Of a stretch of 15,259 nucleotides of DNA, positions 1 to 7,864 are shown one piece after another. This DNA comes from DASRHK01 sp035650495 (lineage in GTDB: Bacteria > Pseudomonadota > Gammaproteobacteria > Nevskiales > Nevskiaceae): contig DASRHK010000070.1 in NCBI GenBank assembly GCA_035650495.1, positions 1 to 15,259 of the forward strand. Direction: 5' to 3'. The translations under genes were made by a program, and so were the position numbers. A model generated the notes under the pieces. The model searched no databases, was not told the DNA's origin, and saw nothing but the letters and a program-made list of their open reading frames with translations. Position 1 is the first letter of the stretch. Every line of letters begins with the position of its first letter.

Positions 1-1
1 T

Positions 2-940
2 GCATCGCGCGAGCATCTGACGCAGACCGCGGTGGTCGGCACGATTTACGGCACGATCTTCCTGCTCGGGCTCTCGCGCGGGATCTATTCGCCGGCGGCC
101 TCGTCGCTGAAAGCGTTCCTCGTGCCGCGCGAGCTGTATCCGAATTCATCGACGTGGGTCAGCACGTTCTGGCAGGCCGGCGCGATCCTCGGTCCGGCCA
201 GCGCGGGTTTCCTCTACGCGAGCCTCGGCATCGACGGCGCGCTGTGGACGGTGCTCGGCTGCTTCGTCGCTGCGTTCGTGCTGATCTCGACCATCAAGCC
301 GCGCCAGCCGACCGCGAGCGATCTGCATCCGGGCGACGTGTGGCAGAGCCTGCGCGAAGGGCTCGCCTACGTGTTCCGCACGCGGATCATCCTCTATTCG
401 ATCTCGCTCGACATGTTCTCCGTGCTGTTCGGCGGCGTGGTCGCGATCCTGCCGATCTTCGCGCAGGACATCCTGTTCGTCGGCCCGGAAGGGCTCGGCA
501 TCCTGCGTGCGGCGCCGAGCGTCGGTGCGATGCTGACGCTGCTGCTGACGGCGTATTGGCATCCCGCGCGCAGCAACGCGTGGCGAAATCTGTTGTGGTC
601 CGTCGTCGGCTTCGGCGTGGCGACGCTCGTGTTCGCCGTGTCGCGGAATTTCTGGCTGTCGGCTGCGATGCTGTTCTTCACCGGCGCATTCGACAGCGTG
701 AGCGTGGTGATCCGCGGCACGATCCTGCAGCTGATGCCGCCGGATCACCTGCGCGGCCGCGTGCAGTCGGTCAACTCGATCTTCGTCACCACGTCGAACG
801 AGCTCGGCGCGTTCGAGTCCGGCGTCGCGGCGAAGCTGATGGGGACGGTGCCGTCGGTGATCTTCGGCGGCGTGATGACGCTGGTCACCGTCGCCTGGAT
901 CTGGCGGCGGTCACGTGAGCTGTTTGCAGTGAAGGTGTAG
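2..940 (+). CDS. MFS transporter, MFS_3/EntS-like, 5' truncated by window
   Basis: The frame is open from the first bases of the window, so this is the C-terminal ~312 residues of a longer gene; the in-frame GTG at 32 is internal. The product is a multi-span hydrophobic protein with the MFS_3 (EntS-type exporter) pattern. A segment reading SRGIYSPAASSLKAFLVPRE is followed by 'STWVSTFWQAGAILGPASAG', the usual motif-C-like glycine/proline-rich helix of drug or siderophore exporters. A later stretch 'LRGRVQSVNSIFVTTSNELGAFESG' is the typical late cytoplasmic loop and helix of this family. Family members export small molecules by proton antiport at the inner membrane; the substrate cannot be told. 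The gene ends 11 bp from the convergent stop of the next gene, with no evident terminator between them. Confidence 0.88.
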   Translation, partial: ASREHLTQTAVVGTIYGTIFLLGLSRGIYSPAASSLKAFLVPRELYPNSSTWVSTFWQAGAILGPASAGFLYASLGIDGALWTVLGCFVAAFVLISTIKPRQPTASDLHPGDVWQSLREGLAYVFRTRIILYSISLDMFSVLFGGVVAILPIFAQDILFVGPEGLGILRAAPSVGAMLTLLLTAYWHPARSNAWRNLLWSVVGFGVATLVFAVSRNFWLSAAMLFFTGAFDSVSVVIRGTILQLMPPDHLRGRVQSVNSIFVTTSNELGAFESGVAAKLMGTVPSVIFGGVMTLVTVAWIWRRSRELFAVKV

Positions 941-951
941 CGCGCTTCAGA

Positions 952-1296
952 TCAGCGCGCGATCCAGCTGTGCCCGAGCGATTGCGCGCCGAGCACGCCG
1001 TGGCGGGTGGTGGTGAGATCGAACAGCGTCACCAGCGAGGTGCCTTTCATCGCGCCGTCGACGTCGACCGAATCGTCGCCGGCCATGGCGGCGCGCAGCG
1101 TGTCGGGATGCAGGAACTGCGAGCGGACGTCGAATTGCGCGGCGAACTGCAGCGCCGATTTCGCTTTCGCGTCGGCGCCGAACTTGAAGCCCACGGTGAT
1201 CGTCGGGGTGATGCTGCGATCCGCCGAGTCATCGGCGAACGCAGGTGCCGCGGTCGTGCACGCGATGCACGCGGCGATGATGGATTTGATGGCCAA
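952..1296 (-). CDS. Small exported protein of unknown function, TTG start
   Basis: I do not recognise the family. The 114-residue product has a clear Sec signal peptide (MAIKSIIAACIACTTAAPAFA, likely cut after AFA, residues 19-21), which leaves a mature periplasmic or secreted protein of about 93 residues without cysteines. The mature part opens with a beta-prone stretch (ITPTITVGFKFG, ~29-40) and has a short Asp-rich loop around residues 73-79. The start is set by context. An in-frame TAG lies a few codons upstream, and the only usable start after it is TTG, preceded by AGGGGG with a 6-nt spacer. The gene stands alone in its orientation: convergent with the MFS gene, and 106 bp downstream of the glycosyltransferase stop. 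A real gene is favoured by the signal peptide plus SD; function is unknown. Confidence 0.62.
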   Translation of the reverse strand: MAIKSIIAACIACTTAAPAFADDSADRSITPTITVGFKFGADAKAKSALQFAAQFDVRSQFLHPDTLRAAMAGDDSVDVDGAMKGTSLVTLFDLTTTRHGVLGAQSLGHSWIAR

Positions 1297-1302
1297 CGCG
1301 GA

Positions 1303-1308
1303 CCCCCT
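1303..1308 (-). promoter_or_regulatory. Shine-Dalgarno that fixes the TTG start
   Basis: On the minus strand AGGGGG lies 6 nt before TTG (1296-1294). It is a strong match to the anti-SD sequence and, with the in-frame stop just upstream, makes the TTG start of the small exported protein convincing. Confidence 0.6.
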
Positions 1309-1319
1309 AAGCTACGGCT

Positions 1320-1332
1320 CCGATCTTATCGG
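1320..1332. repeat. Short inverted repeat in the 106-bp gap upstream of the small exported gene
   Basis: CCGAT-CTT-ATCGG is a 13-bp inverted repeat 24 bp upstream of the small gene's start. It overlaps a weak -10-like TAAGAT on the minus strand (1323-1328), so it could be an operator. It is short enough to occur by chance. The rest of 1297-1402 shows nothing convincing. Confidence 0.25.
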
Positions 1333-1402
1333 GGTTGGCGGCTGGCGAAGGGCGCGATGGGGTAGGAAAAAGAACTCCATTCGGTGCATCGGGATGAGAT
1401 AT

Positions 1403-3061
1403 CTAGCGCGCGCGCTCGAGCGGCGTCGCGCGTCGATAGAGCGGAAAGCCGCCGACCTCGACGCGGTTGTAGCCGTAGCTCGCGGGGTCGGCATCGCGCG
1501 GAAGGCCGTCGACGTAGTCGGGCGCGACGATAGCCAGGCTGTAATGAAGGTCGAACTTGTTGTGACCCGGATAGAACACCGGGTCGACCGCCGGCATGCG
1601 GGCGATGTGCCGATCGGATTTGCCGTAGAGATCCACGCATCGCAGCCGCGAGTAGTAACAGATCGAGCCGGCGTAGGTGACGCCGAGCGACGAATCGGCA
1701 GGCAGCATCCGCCGGAGCGCCAGGCCTTCGCGGGTCAGGTGTCGGTCGATGGCGACATCGAAGCCGTCCGACTTCACGGCGAATCCGATCGCCGGCACGT
1801 TGACGGCGAGGCAGGCCGCGACGATGAGCACCGGCCAGTCGAGCGATCGCCAATGCGCGCGCCAACTGAGGGTGACGATCAGGCCTGCGGCCAGCAGGAA
1901 GGCGACGCCGCCGGCAGCGGCCTGCCGCGTCGGAAAGCGCCCGGGAAGGGCGAGACGGTATTCGGAAGGGAACACGGCATAGGCGACGAGCCCGAGGACG
2001 ATCGCGAGCGCGACTGCGACATCAACGCGCCGCACGCTGCGTGCGGTCACCTGATCCGTGGCGGCGGCGGCGAGGACGAAGAACAACGGGAGCACGCACG
2101 AGAGGTAGCGGTTCGGGAACTTGGTGCTCCATTCCCACGCGTCGCCGCCGATCCAGATGCTGTACAGGGAAGTCACCGCCGTCATCGCGAACAGGAGCGC
2201 GTGACCGCGCGACGGGGGCGGAAGCGTCGGCAGGGCAGCGAGCGTGATCACCAGGAACGGCGCGAGATAGAAGGCGACGGTGTCGCAGAACCAGTACAGC
2301 CCCGTCATGGCGCGGACCCCGAGGTCGACCCCCGTGGCCTTGAGATAGAACGTGTTGGGCACGACGTCGCCGTAGTACGTGTAGCGCCACAGCGTGATTC
2401 CGGCCATGAGCGCCGCGGCGAGGGCGCCGCCGGCCACGAGCAAGACACGTCGCCGCGGCTGCGCGCTCGCGAGCGCGAACAGCCACACCGGCGCCGTCAG
2501 GGCGATCATCTCGGGACGCAGCGCGAACAAAGCCACGGTGATGAGCGCGAGCGTGAGGACGTTGCCGCCCCCGCGCGAATAACGGATCGATTCGACGCAC
2601 GCGGCGGTGACCAACGCTGCCGCGATGCCGACTTCCATGCCGCGCGCCGTCCAGAAGGCGAGCGGGAAGCTCGCGCCGGTCATCAGCAGCGACGCGCGGA
2701 TCGCGCTTTCACTCATCCCGAGCTGGTCGCCCAGCGCGGCCTGCTCGCGCAGGTTGTACGCGAGCGCGGCAAATCCGGTCAGCGTGACGAGCGCGCTGGT
2801 GATGGCGCCATCGCCCAACGCGAAATGCAATCCCGCCATCCACAACGTCCACAAGAGATTGGTGAAGCCTTCCACCGGCTCGGCGCCCGGATACCAGACG
2901 AGGCCGTGTCCCTCCGCGAGCGTGCGCGCGTAGGTCATCGAGATCATCGCGTCGTCGAACAGCGGGAGCTGCACGCCGGCGTCGGTCGGCGTCCACGACA
3001 GCGCGAGCAGATACGCAAACGGCAGCGCGGTCAGCACGAGCGGAAGGGCCAGCCGCTTCAC
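1403..3061 (-). CDS. GT-C-fold integral membrane glycosyltransferase (AftB/GT39-like)
   Basis: A 552-residue membrane protein with many hydrophobic helices and GT-C architecture. The N-terminus has one helix, then an extracytoplasmic loop with an acidic pair, 'LFDDAMISMTYARTLAEGHG' (D36/D37), followed by 'LVWYPGAEPVEGFTN'. This DD-x(n)-GHGLV-x-PG-x-x-VEGFT signature is typical of actinobacterial arabinofuranosyltransferase AftB and its many uncharacterised proteobacterial relatives. The C-terminal soluble part carries 'VDLYGKSDRHIAR' and 'PGHNKFD', also family-like. Such enzymes use polyprenyl-phosphate sugars on the periplasmic face; donor and acceptor are not predictable here. The start is GTG, with AAGGTG ~7 nt upstream inside the end of the MATE gene; only 4 bp separate the two genes, so they are co-transcribed. 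Confidence 0.78.
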   Translation of the reverse strand: MKRLALPLVLTALPFAYLLALSWTPTDAGVQLPLFDDAMISMTYARTLAEGHGLVWYPGAEPVEGFTNLLWTLWMAGLHFALGDGAITSALVTLTGFAALAYNLREQAALGDQLGMSESAIRASLLMTGASFPLAFWTARGMEVGIAAALVTAACVESIRYSRGGGNVLTLALITVALFALRPEMIALTAPVWLFALASAQPRRRVLLVAGGALAAALMAGITLWRYTYYGDVVPNTFYLKATGVDLGVRAMTGLYWFCDTVAFYLAPFLVITLAALPTLPPPSRGHALLFAMTAVTSLYSIWIGGDAWEWSTKFPNRYLSCVLPLFFVLAAAATDQVTARSVRRVDVAVALAIVLGLVAYAVFPSEYRLALPGRFPTRQAAAGGVAFLLAAGLIVTLSWRAHWRSLDWPVLIVAACLAVNVPAIGFAVKSDGFDVAIDRHLTREGLALRRMLPADSSLGVTYAGSICYYSRLRCVDLYGKSDRHIARMPAVDPVFYPGHNKFDLHYSLAIVAPDYVDGLPRDADPASYGYNRVEVGGFPLYRRATPLERAR

Positions 3062-3065
3062 GCGC

Positions 3066-4388
3066 CTACACCTTGATGTGCGCCCAGCGCTTCTTCTGCC
3101 AGGCGCTGGTGAAGATCGCGGTCTGCAGCAGGCGATAGCCGCCCATCGCGACCCAGATCGCAGTGAGCCCGAGTCCGAAGCGCGGGCCGAGCAGATAGGC
3201 GATCGGCAGGAACAGGCACCATTGCAGGCCGGTCGCGACCGCCATGACGAAGCCGCTCGCGCCGGCGCCGAGCAGCGCCTGCATCATGATCAAGCCCAGG
3301 CCGTCGAGCAGGACCATGCCGCCGACGAGCTGCAGCGGCAGCTTGCCGATCGCGACGAGGTGCTCGTCGCGCACGAAGATGCGCAGGTCCCATTCGGCGA
3401 ACAGCACCATGCCGAGCGCGAGCGGCACGAAGATCCACAGGCCGACGCGGAACACGTCCCATGCCCAGCGATGCGCGTCGTCCGGCTCCTTGCGGCCGAG
3501 CGCCTGCGCGCACAGCGTCGCTGCCGCGATGCCGAGCCCGATGCCGGGGAGGATCGCGGTGAGCGTGATGGTGATCAGCACGTTGGCGACCGCGAGCTCC
3601 GCGGTGCCGACCTTGCCGACGATCCAGAACAGCACGGTGAAGCCGCCCGAGAACAAGAGCTGCTGGACCGACGACGGCAGGCCGAGCTTGAGCAGCGACT
3701 TGAACTGCTCCGGTGTCGGGCGCTTGTGCAGGAAGCCCTGCGCGTCGGCCGCCTTGCGACCGAGGAAGAAATACGCCGAGGTGCCGACGAAGATCGCGAG
3801 CGTCGTGCCGAGTCCGGCGCCGGCGGTACCCATCGCCGGCAGGCCGAACAGTCCGTAGATCAGCGAGTAGCTGAAGATCACGTTGAGGATGTGCATGCCG
3901 ATCAACGTGTACATGTAGTAGTTGGCGAGCTTCACCGCGCTCCAGTAGCCGCGGAACGAGAAGTTGACGCCCACCGCGACGACCGCGATGAGCCGCCACT
4001 GCAGGTAGACCGAGCCCTGCTTCACCACTTCGGGATCGCTGTTCATCGCCGCGAAGATCGACGGCGCCGCGAGGATCAGGATCACGGACAGCGGCAAGCC
4101 GATCGCGACCGACAGCAGGATGCCGCCATTGAGCGGCACCGCCGCCTCGTCGATCTTGCCCTCGCCGACGCGCCGCGCCGCGATTGCCTGCACCGCCGGC
4201 GAGAAGCCGGTGATGAACGCCACGGCGATGAAGTTGAGGAAGTTCGCGAGACCGGTGCCGGCGAGCGCTGCCGGACCCAGCCCGCCGACCATCCACGCGT
4301 CGACGAGATTGAGCAGGTTCTGCGAGGTCATGCCGCCGATGATCGGCAGCGACAGTCGCCAGACCTCGCGTGCGCGAGCTCGATCCAC
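3066..4388 (-). CDS. MATE family efflux transporter
   Basis: A 440-residue, roughly 12-helix inner-membrane protein of the MATE branch of the MOP superfamily. The N-terminus 'VWRLSLPIIGGMTSQNLLNLVDAWMVGGLGPAALAGTGLANF' is the standard first helix pair (family pattern P-x-x-x-x-x-x-x-x-N-x-x-D-x-x-M-V/I-G). The second half repeats it with 'LGLPSSVQQLLFSGGF'. MATE proteins expel cationic drugs or metabolites using Na+ or H+. The start is GTG, with GGGGGAG 5 nt upstream. It lies 47 bp after the unknown gene and 4 bp before the GT-C glycosyltransferase. MATE and lipid-sugar flippases share a superfamily, so a cell-envelope substrate is conceivable, but the protein itself looks like ordinary MATE. 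Confidence 0.9.
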   Translation of the reverse strand: MDRARAREVWRLSLPIIGGMTSQNLLNLVDAWMVGGLGPAALAGTGLANFLNFIAVAFITGFSPAVQAIAARRVGEGKIDEAAVPLNGGILLSVAIGLPLSVILILAAPSIFAAMNSDPEVVKQGSVYLQWRLIAVVAVGVNFSFRGYWSAVKLANYYMYTLIGMHILNVIFSYSLIYGLFGLPAMGTAGAGLGTTLAIFVGTSAYFFLGRKAADAQGFLHKRPTPEQFKSLLKLGLPSSVQQLLFSGGFTVLFWIVGKVGTAELAVANVLITITLTAILPGIGLGIAAATLCAQALGRKEPDDAHRWAWDVFRVGLWIFVPLALGMVLFAEWDLRIFVRDEHLVAIGKLPLQLVGGMVLLDGLGLIMMQALLGAGASGFVMAVATGLQWCLFLPIAYLLGPRFGLGLTAIWVAMGGYRLLQTAIFTSAWQKKRWAHIKV

Positions 4389-4411
4389 CCGGACTCCCCC
4401 GATGACACGGC

Positions 4412-4428
4412 GGCGCGCGCGGCGCGCC
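4412..4428. repeat. GC palindrome between the unknown gene and the MATE gene
   Basis: GGCGCG-CGCGG-CGCGCC forms a 6-bp-arm hairpin in the 47-bp gap, 8 bp after the unknown gene's TAA. There is no T-run on the minus strand, so it is not a clear intrinsic terminator. It could stabilise the mRNA end or attenuate transcription into the MATE gene. Confidence 0.3.
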
Positions 4429-4435
4429 TACACGA

Positions 4436-5107
4436 TTATTTCTCTTCCACCACGTTGACGATGGCGGCCGCCATCGAGAACGGCTTGCCGCCGAGCGACT
4501 TCGCGAGCCGCGGCGGCAGGTGTTTCTTGTCGAGCTGCAGCAGCGAGACCTGCGCGAATCCGCCCGGCGCCTCGCCGGCCCAGGATTCGGCGATCGGTCC
4601 GTCGCCGCTCTTGGGCTTGATGCCCAGGCGCGCGAGCTGCTCCTGCGCCGGCACCAGATCCTGCGCGCCCCTGTCGAGCGATGCGGTCGAGGCCTGCACT
4701 TCGACCCAGGTGTTGAAGTCGTGACGCAGCAGCGGCTCGGCGATCGCGCGGATCACCGGCGTCGCCAGCGCGCGAGCAGCTGCACGCTGGGCCAGCGCGC
4801 CGACCCGCTGCGCCGGCGTGAGCGCCCGGCTCGCGGAGCCGATCGCGCGATGATCCTTCTTCTTGCGGCGGCCGATCGCGGGACGCAGCGCGCTCGCGAA
4901 GTTGGTCTGGATATGGGCGCGGATCCGCGTCTTCTCGCCGTCGCCGTGCGGCTCGGTGAGCACTTGCACGTCGATCTTCCACAGCGGCGCGCCGTCGGCG
5001 CCCGGGATCTCCGCCGACAGGCCGACGCGATCCGTGCTCGGATGGTCCGGATCGCGAGGTTCGGCGTCGACGCCGAGCCGCTCGCGCAATCGCCTTAAGA
5101 TGCTCAT
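4436..5107 (-). CDS. Hypothetical protein, 223 aa, first gene of the MATE/glycosyltransferase run
   Basis: Not recognised. The protein is soluble, with no signal peptide or membrane helix. It has an N-terminal beta-rich part (~25-65, including 'PLWKIDVQVLTEPHGDGEKTR'), a basic Lys/Arg patch 'GRRKKKDH', and an Ala-rich helical middle. The C-terminus 'KSLGGKPFSMAAAIVNVVEEK' looks ordered. Two ATGs are possible. The one at 5107 is preferred because AAGG lies 5 nt upstream; the one at 5119 (adds MKAL) has no SD. With the 5107 start, only two bases separate it from the acylphosphatase start on the other strand. It leads a minus-strand run with the MATE and GT-C genes, though the 47-bp gap leaves room for separate expression. 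No function is proposed. Confidence 0.7.
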   Translation of the reverse strand: MSILRRLRERLGVDAEPRDPDHPSTDRVGLSAEIPGADGAPLWKIDVQVLTEPHGDGEKTRIRAHIQTNFASALRPAIGRRKKKDHRAIGSASRALTPAQRVGALAQRAAARALATPVIRAIAEPLLRHDFNTWVEVQASTASLDRGAQDLVPAQEQLARLGIKPKSGDGPIAESWAGEAPGGFAQVSLLQLDKKHLPPRLAKSLGGKPFSMAAAIVNVVEEK

Positions 5108-5109
5108 CA

Positions 5110-5380
5110 ATGCCTTCATCTTACCGCTTCACTGCCAGCGGCCGGGTCCAGGGCGTGGGCTTCCGCGAATCCGCGCGCCGCAAGGCCGAGCAGCTCGGCA
5201 TTTCGGGTTGGATCGCCAATCGCGCCGATGGTGCGGTCGAAGGCGTCGCGCACGGCGACGACGCGGCACTCGGACGTTTCCAGACCTGGCTCGGCGACGG
5301 TCCGCCGATGGCGCGCGTGCTGACGCTGGACTGGCAGCGCTCGGAAGAAATCCCGCCGCCGGGGTTCGAGGTCCGGCGCT

Positions 5381-5394
<14 letters not shown>
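5110..5394 (+). CDS. acyP: Acylphosphatase
   Basis: Hydrolyses carboxyl-phosphate bonds such as acetyl-phosphate or 1,3-bisphosphoglycerate in the cytoplasm. The 94-residue length is typical. The signature SGRVQGVGFRE (10-20) holds the phosphate loop and catalytic Arg19. 'GWIANRADGAVEGVAHG' supplies catalytic Asn37 and the following strand, and 'PPMARV' matches the usual GPPxAxV segment. The start ATG gives the family's normal N-terminal length. It has no strong SD and no room for its own intergenic promoter, since its start lies 3 bp from the divergent start on the minus strand. Its last 14 bp overlap the 3' end of the convergent dehydrogenase gene. Any promoter must therefore lie inside the unknown gene on the opposite strand. 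Confidence 0.93.
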
Positions 5395-6216
<822 letters not shown>

Positions 6217-6220
<4 letters not shown>

Positions 6221-7209
6221 GCGCTTGAGCCCGCCGCCATCTCGAAGGCGCGGCGATAGATGAACTCGAACGAGAAGGTGCGATCGTGCGCCTTGGACTC
6301 GATGTAATCCGCCATGCGCGCGAGCCGCTTGGGCAGCGACATCACCTTCTCCTGCGCGGCGCGGCCGAGCGAGGTGAGCCCGGTCATCTTGTCGATCGCC
6401 CAGTGCTTGACCAGGTCTTCGACGAGCTTGAGATATTCGCGCGGGCCGTAGATGCCGGCGCGGCGCTCGACCTCGGACATCTGCGCGTAGCCTTCGATGT
6501 TGTGACCGGGCATCGCCAGCGCCGGCGCAACGGACGCGAGCGCGGCGAGTGCGCGATTGGTATCGGCCTTGAGCACGGCGGCGAAGCTGTCGCGATAGAA
6601 CGCGTAGTGGCGCGACTCGTCGGCACTGATGTGCGCGAGGATCTTCTGCAGCTTCGGCTCGTAATTGCTGGCGATGCGGCCGGCGTTTGAATGCGCGGTC
6701 TGCGTCGCCTTTTCTTGCAATGACGTGTAAGCGAGCAGGCGATACGGATCGCCCTGCCACTGCGGATTGAACCCCGACTCGATGTACTGATACTGAAGCC
6801 GCTCGAGATGGGTCATGTCGAACACGCGCGCTTCGCGCACGTAATCGCGCAGCACGCAGCCGTGACGATCCTCTTCGGCGGTCCAGAGGTTGTTCCACTC
6901 GGCCCACGGCCCGTCGTAGCCCATGTAGACCGCGACGAGGCGATGGAAATGCGGCAGGCCTTCCTCGGTCAGCAGATTGAGCGCAAGCGCGACGCGCACG
7001 CTGTCCGGCAATCCCTTCGCGCGTTGGCGCATCGCGCTGACTTCAGCTTCCTGCTCGGCGCCGCCTTGCTCGTTGGCAGGCAGCAGCTCGCTCGGCATCC
7101 ACAGCTTGCGGCTGTCGCGATGACGCTGGGTGTACTCGGTGATCAGCGGCTCCAGCGTGCGCAGCACTTCCTGCTGGGCGGCGATCTCGGGGCTGGCGGG
7201 CATGTTCAT
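6217..7209 (-). CDS. Soluble acyl-ACP desaturase, ferritin-like diiron
   Basis: Introduces a double bond into acyl chains carried on ACP using O2 and ferredoxin-type electrons. The 330-residue protein matches plant stearoyl-ACP desaturase throughout. All diiron ligands are visible: the first Glu in LTEEGLPHF (82/83), EEDRH (Glu113, His116), Glu166 in SLQEKAT, and ADESRH (Glu198, His201). 'WTAEEDRHG' and 'KMTGLTSLGRAAQEKV' also match the plant enzyme closely. No transit peptide is present, as expected for bacteria. The start at ATG 7209 lacks an obvious SD; a second ATG two codons on is an alternative. It is followed by the SDR with a 4-bp overlap and lies 53 bp downstream of folE. That gap holds a -10-like hexamer and an inverted repeat, so it is probably separately regulated. 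Confidence 0.93.
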
Positions 7210-7220
7210 GGGTATCTACA

Positions 7221-7232
7221 TACTGCTCAGTA
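7221..7232. promoter_or_regulatory. Candidate operator upstream of the acyl-ACP desaturase
   Basis: TACTG-CT-CAGTA is a 12-bp inverted repeat 11 bp upstream of the desaturase start and 11 bp downstream of a -10-like TAGAAT, so it would cover the transcription start. That placement suits a repressor. Desaturase genes in other proteobacteria are controlled by TetR-type regulators (FabR, DesT), but this sequence is not one of their known operators and no regulator gene is in the window. Confidence 0.4.
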
Positions 7233-7243
7233 AGCGGACGGCC

Positions 7244-7249
7244 ATTCTA
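7244..7249 (-). promoter_or_regulatory. Possible -10 element for the desaturase-SDR pair
   Basis: Minus-strand TAGAAT matches the sigma70 -10 consensus at 5 of 6 positions and lies in the 53-bp folE-desaturase gap. I see no good -35 at the usual spacing, which would fall in the end of folE. Confidence 0.35.
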
Positions 7250-7262
7250 ATGCCACCGTGCA

Positions 7263-7805
7263 TCAGCGGCCGATCAGGGTCAGGAATTCGGTGCGCGTGC
7301 GGTGATCCTCGCGGAACACCCCTTCCATGTAGGACGTGGTCATCATGCTGTTCTGCTTCTCGACCCCGCGCATCATCATGCACAGATGCTTCGCTTCGAT
7401 GACGACGCCGACCCCGCGGGCATTGGTGATCTGCTGGATGGTCTCGCCGATCTGGCGGGTCAGGTTTTCCTGGATCTGCAGCCGTCGGGCGAACATGTCG
7501 ACGATCCGCGCGATCTTGGACAGGCCCAGCACCTTGCCGCCCGGCAGATAAGCCACGTGCGCCTTGCCGATGAAGGGCAGCAGGTGATGCTCGCAGAGCG
7601 AATACAATTCGATGTCGCGCACGATCACCATCTCGCTGTTGTTCGTCTCGAAAATCGCGCCATTGACGATGTCTTCCACCCGCAGCTTGTAACCTTGGGT
7701 CATGAACTGCATGGCTTTGGAGGCGCGCAGCGGCGTGCGCGCGAGTCCTTCGCGATCGGGCTTCTCGCCGATCGCCTCGATGATCTCCCGATACTGTTTT
7801 TCCAC
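7263..7805 (-). CDS. folE: GTP cyclohydrolase I, type IA
   Basis: Converts GTP to 7,8-dihydroneopterin triphosphate, the first step of tetrahydrofolate synthesis, as a cytoplasmic homodecamer. The 180-residue length is usual for short bacterial FolE. Zinc ligands are present: Cys71 and His74 in CEHHLLPFIGKAHVAYLP, and Cys142 in KHLCMMMRGV. 'GLSKIARIVDMFARRLQIQENLT' and 'SMMTTSYMEGVFRE' are near-invariant in the family. The start is GTG (7805), giving MEKQYREIIEAIGE, which matches the expected first helix; no SD is evident. It is divergent from the parB-like gene across 44 bp, so the two promoters must overlap or lie in coding sequence. Presence of all Zn ligands argues against the zinc-independent type IB. 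Confidence 0.96.
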   Translation of the reverse strand: MEKQYREIIEAIGEKPDREGLARTPLRASKAMQFMTQGYKLRVEDIVNGAIFETNNSEMVIVRDIELYSLCEHHLLPFIGKAHVAYLPGGKVLGLSKIARIVDMFARRLQIQENLTRQIGETIQQITNARGVGVVIEAKHLCMMMRGVEKQNSMMTTSYMEGVFREDHRTRTEFLTLIGR

Positions 7806-7843
7806 GGGAATATGCGGAGCCGGATGCGTGAACGGGCGGCGAT

Positions 7844-7864
7844 TGTGACATGACGAGCCAGATC
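7844..7864 (+). repeat. Direct repeat copy 1 at the parB-like start
   Basis: A 21-bp segment spanning the start codon (core ATGACGAGCCAG) recurs at the start of the metallopeptidase gene at 8786-8806 with two mismatches. Both genes therefore begin MTSQ and neither has a good SD. Confidence 0.6.

Noticed and set aside
911..918. TCACGTGA palindrome as a parS core
   Set aside because: Flanking bases do not match TGTTTCACGTGAAACA and it lies inside the MFS coding sequence.
1007..3076. 689-residue plus-strand frame opposite the glycosyltransferase
   Set aside because: Composition is Arg/His/Glu-rich low complexity typical of the antisense of GC-rich coding DNA; the minus-strand protein has clear membrane helices and family motifs.
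6221..6907. Long N-terminal extension of the SDR frame into the desaturase gene
   Set aside because: The extra ~229 residues are an out-of-frame reading of the desaturase, Arg/Ala-rich with no domain; the SDR fold starts right after the CTG.
7263..7805. folE-desaturase-SDR as a single pteridine-lipid pathway
   Set aside because: The 53-bp gap carries its own promoter-like elements and no known chemistry links FolE products to acyl-ACP desaturation.
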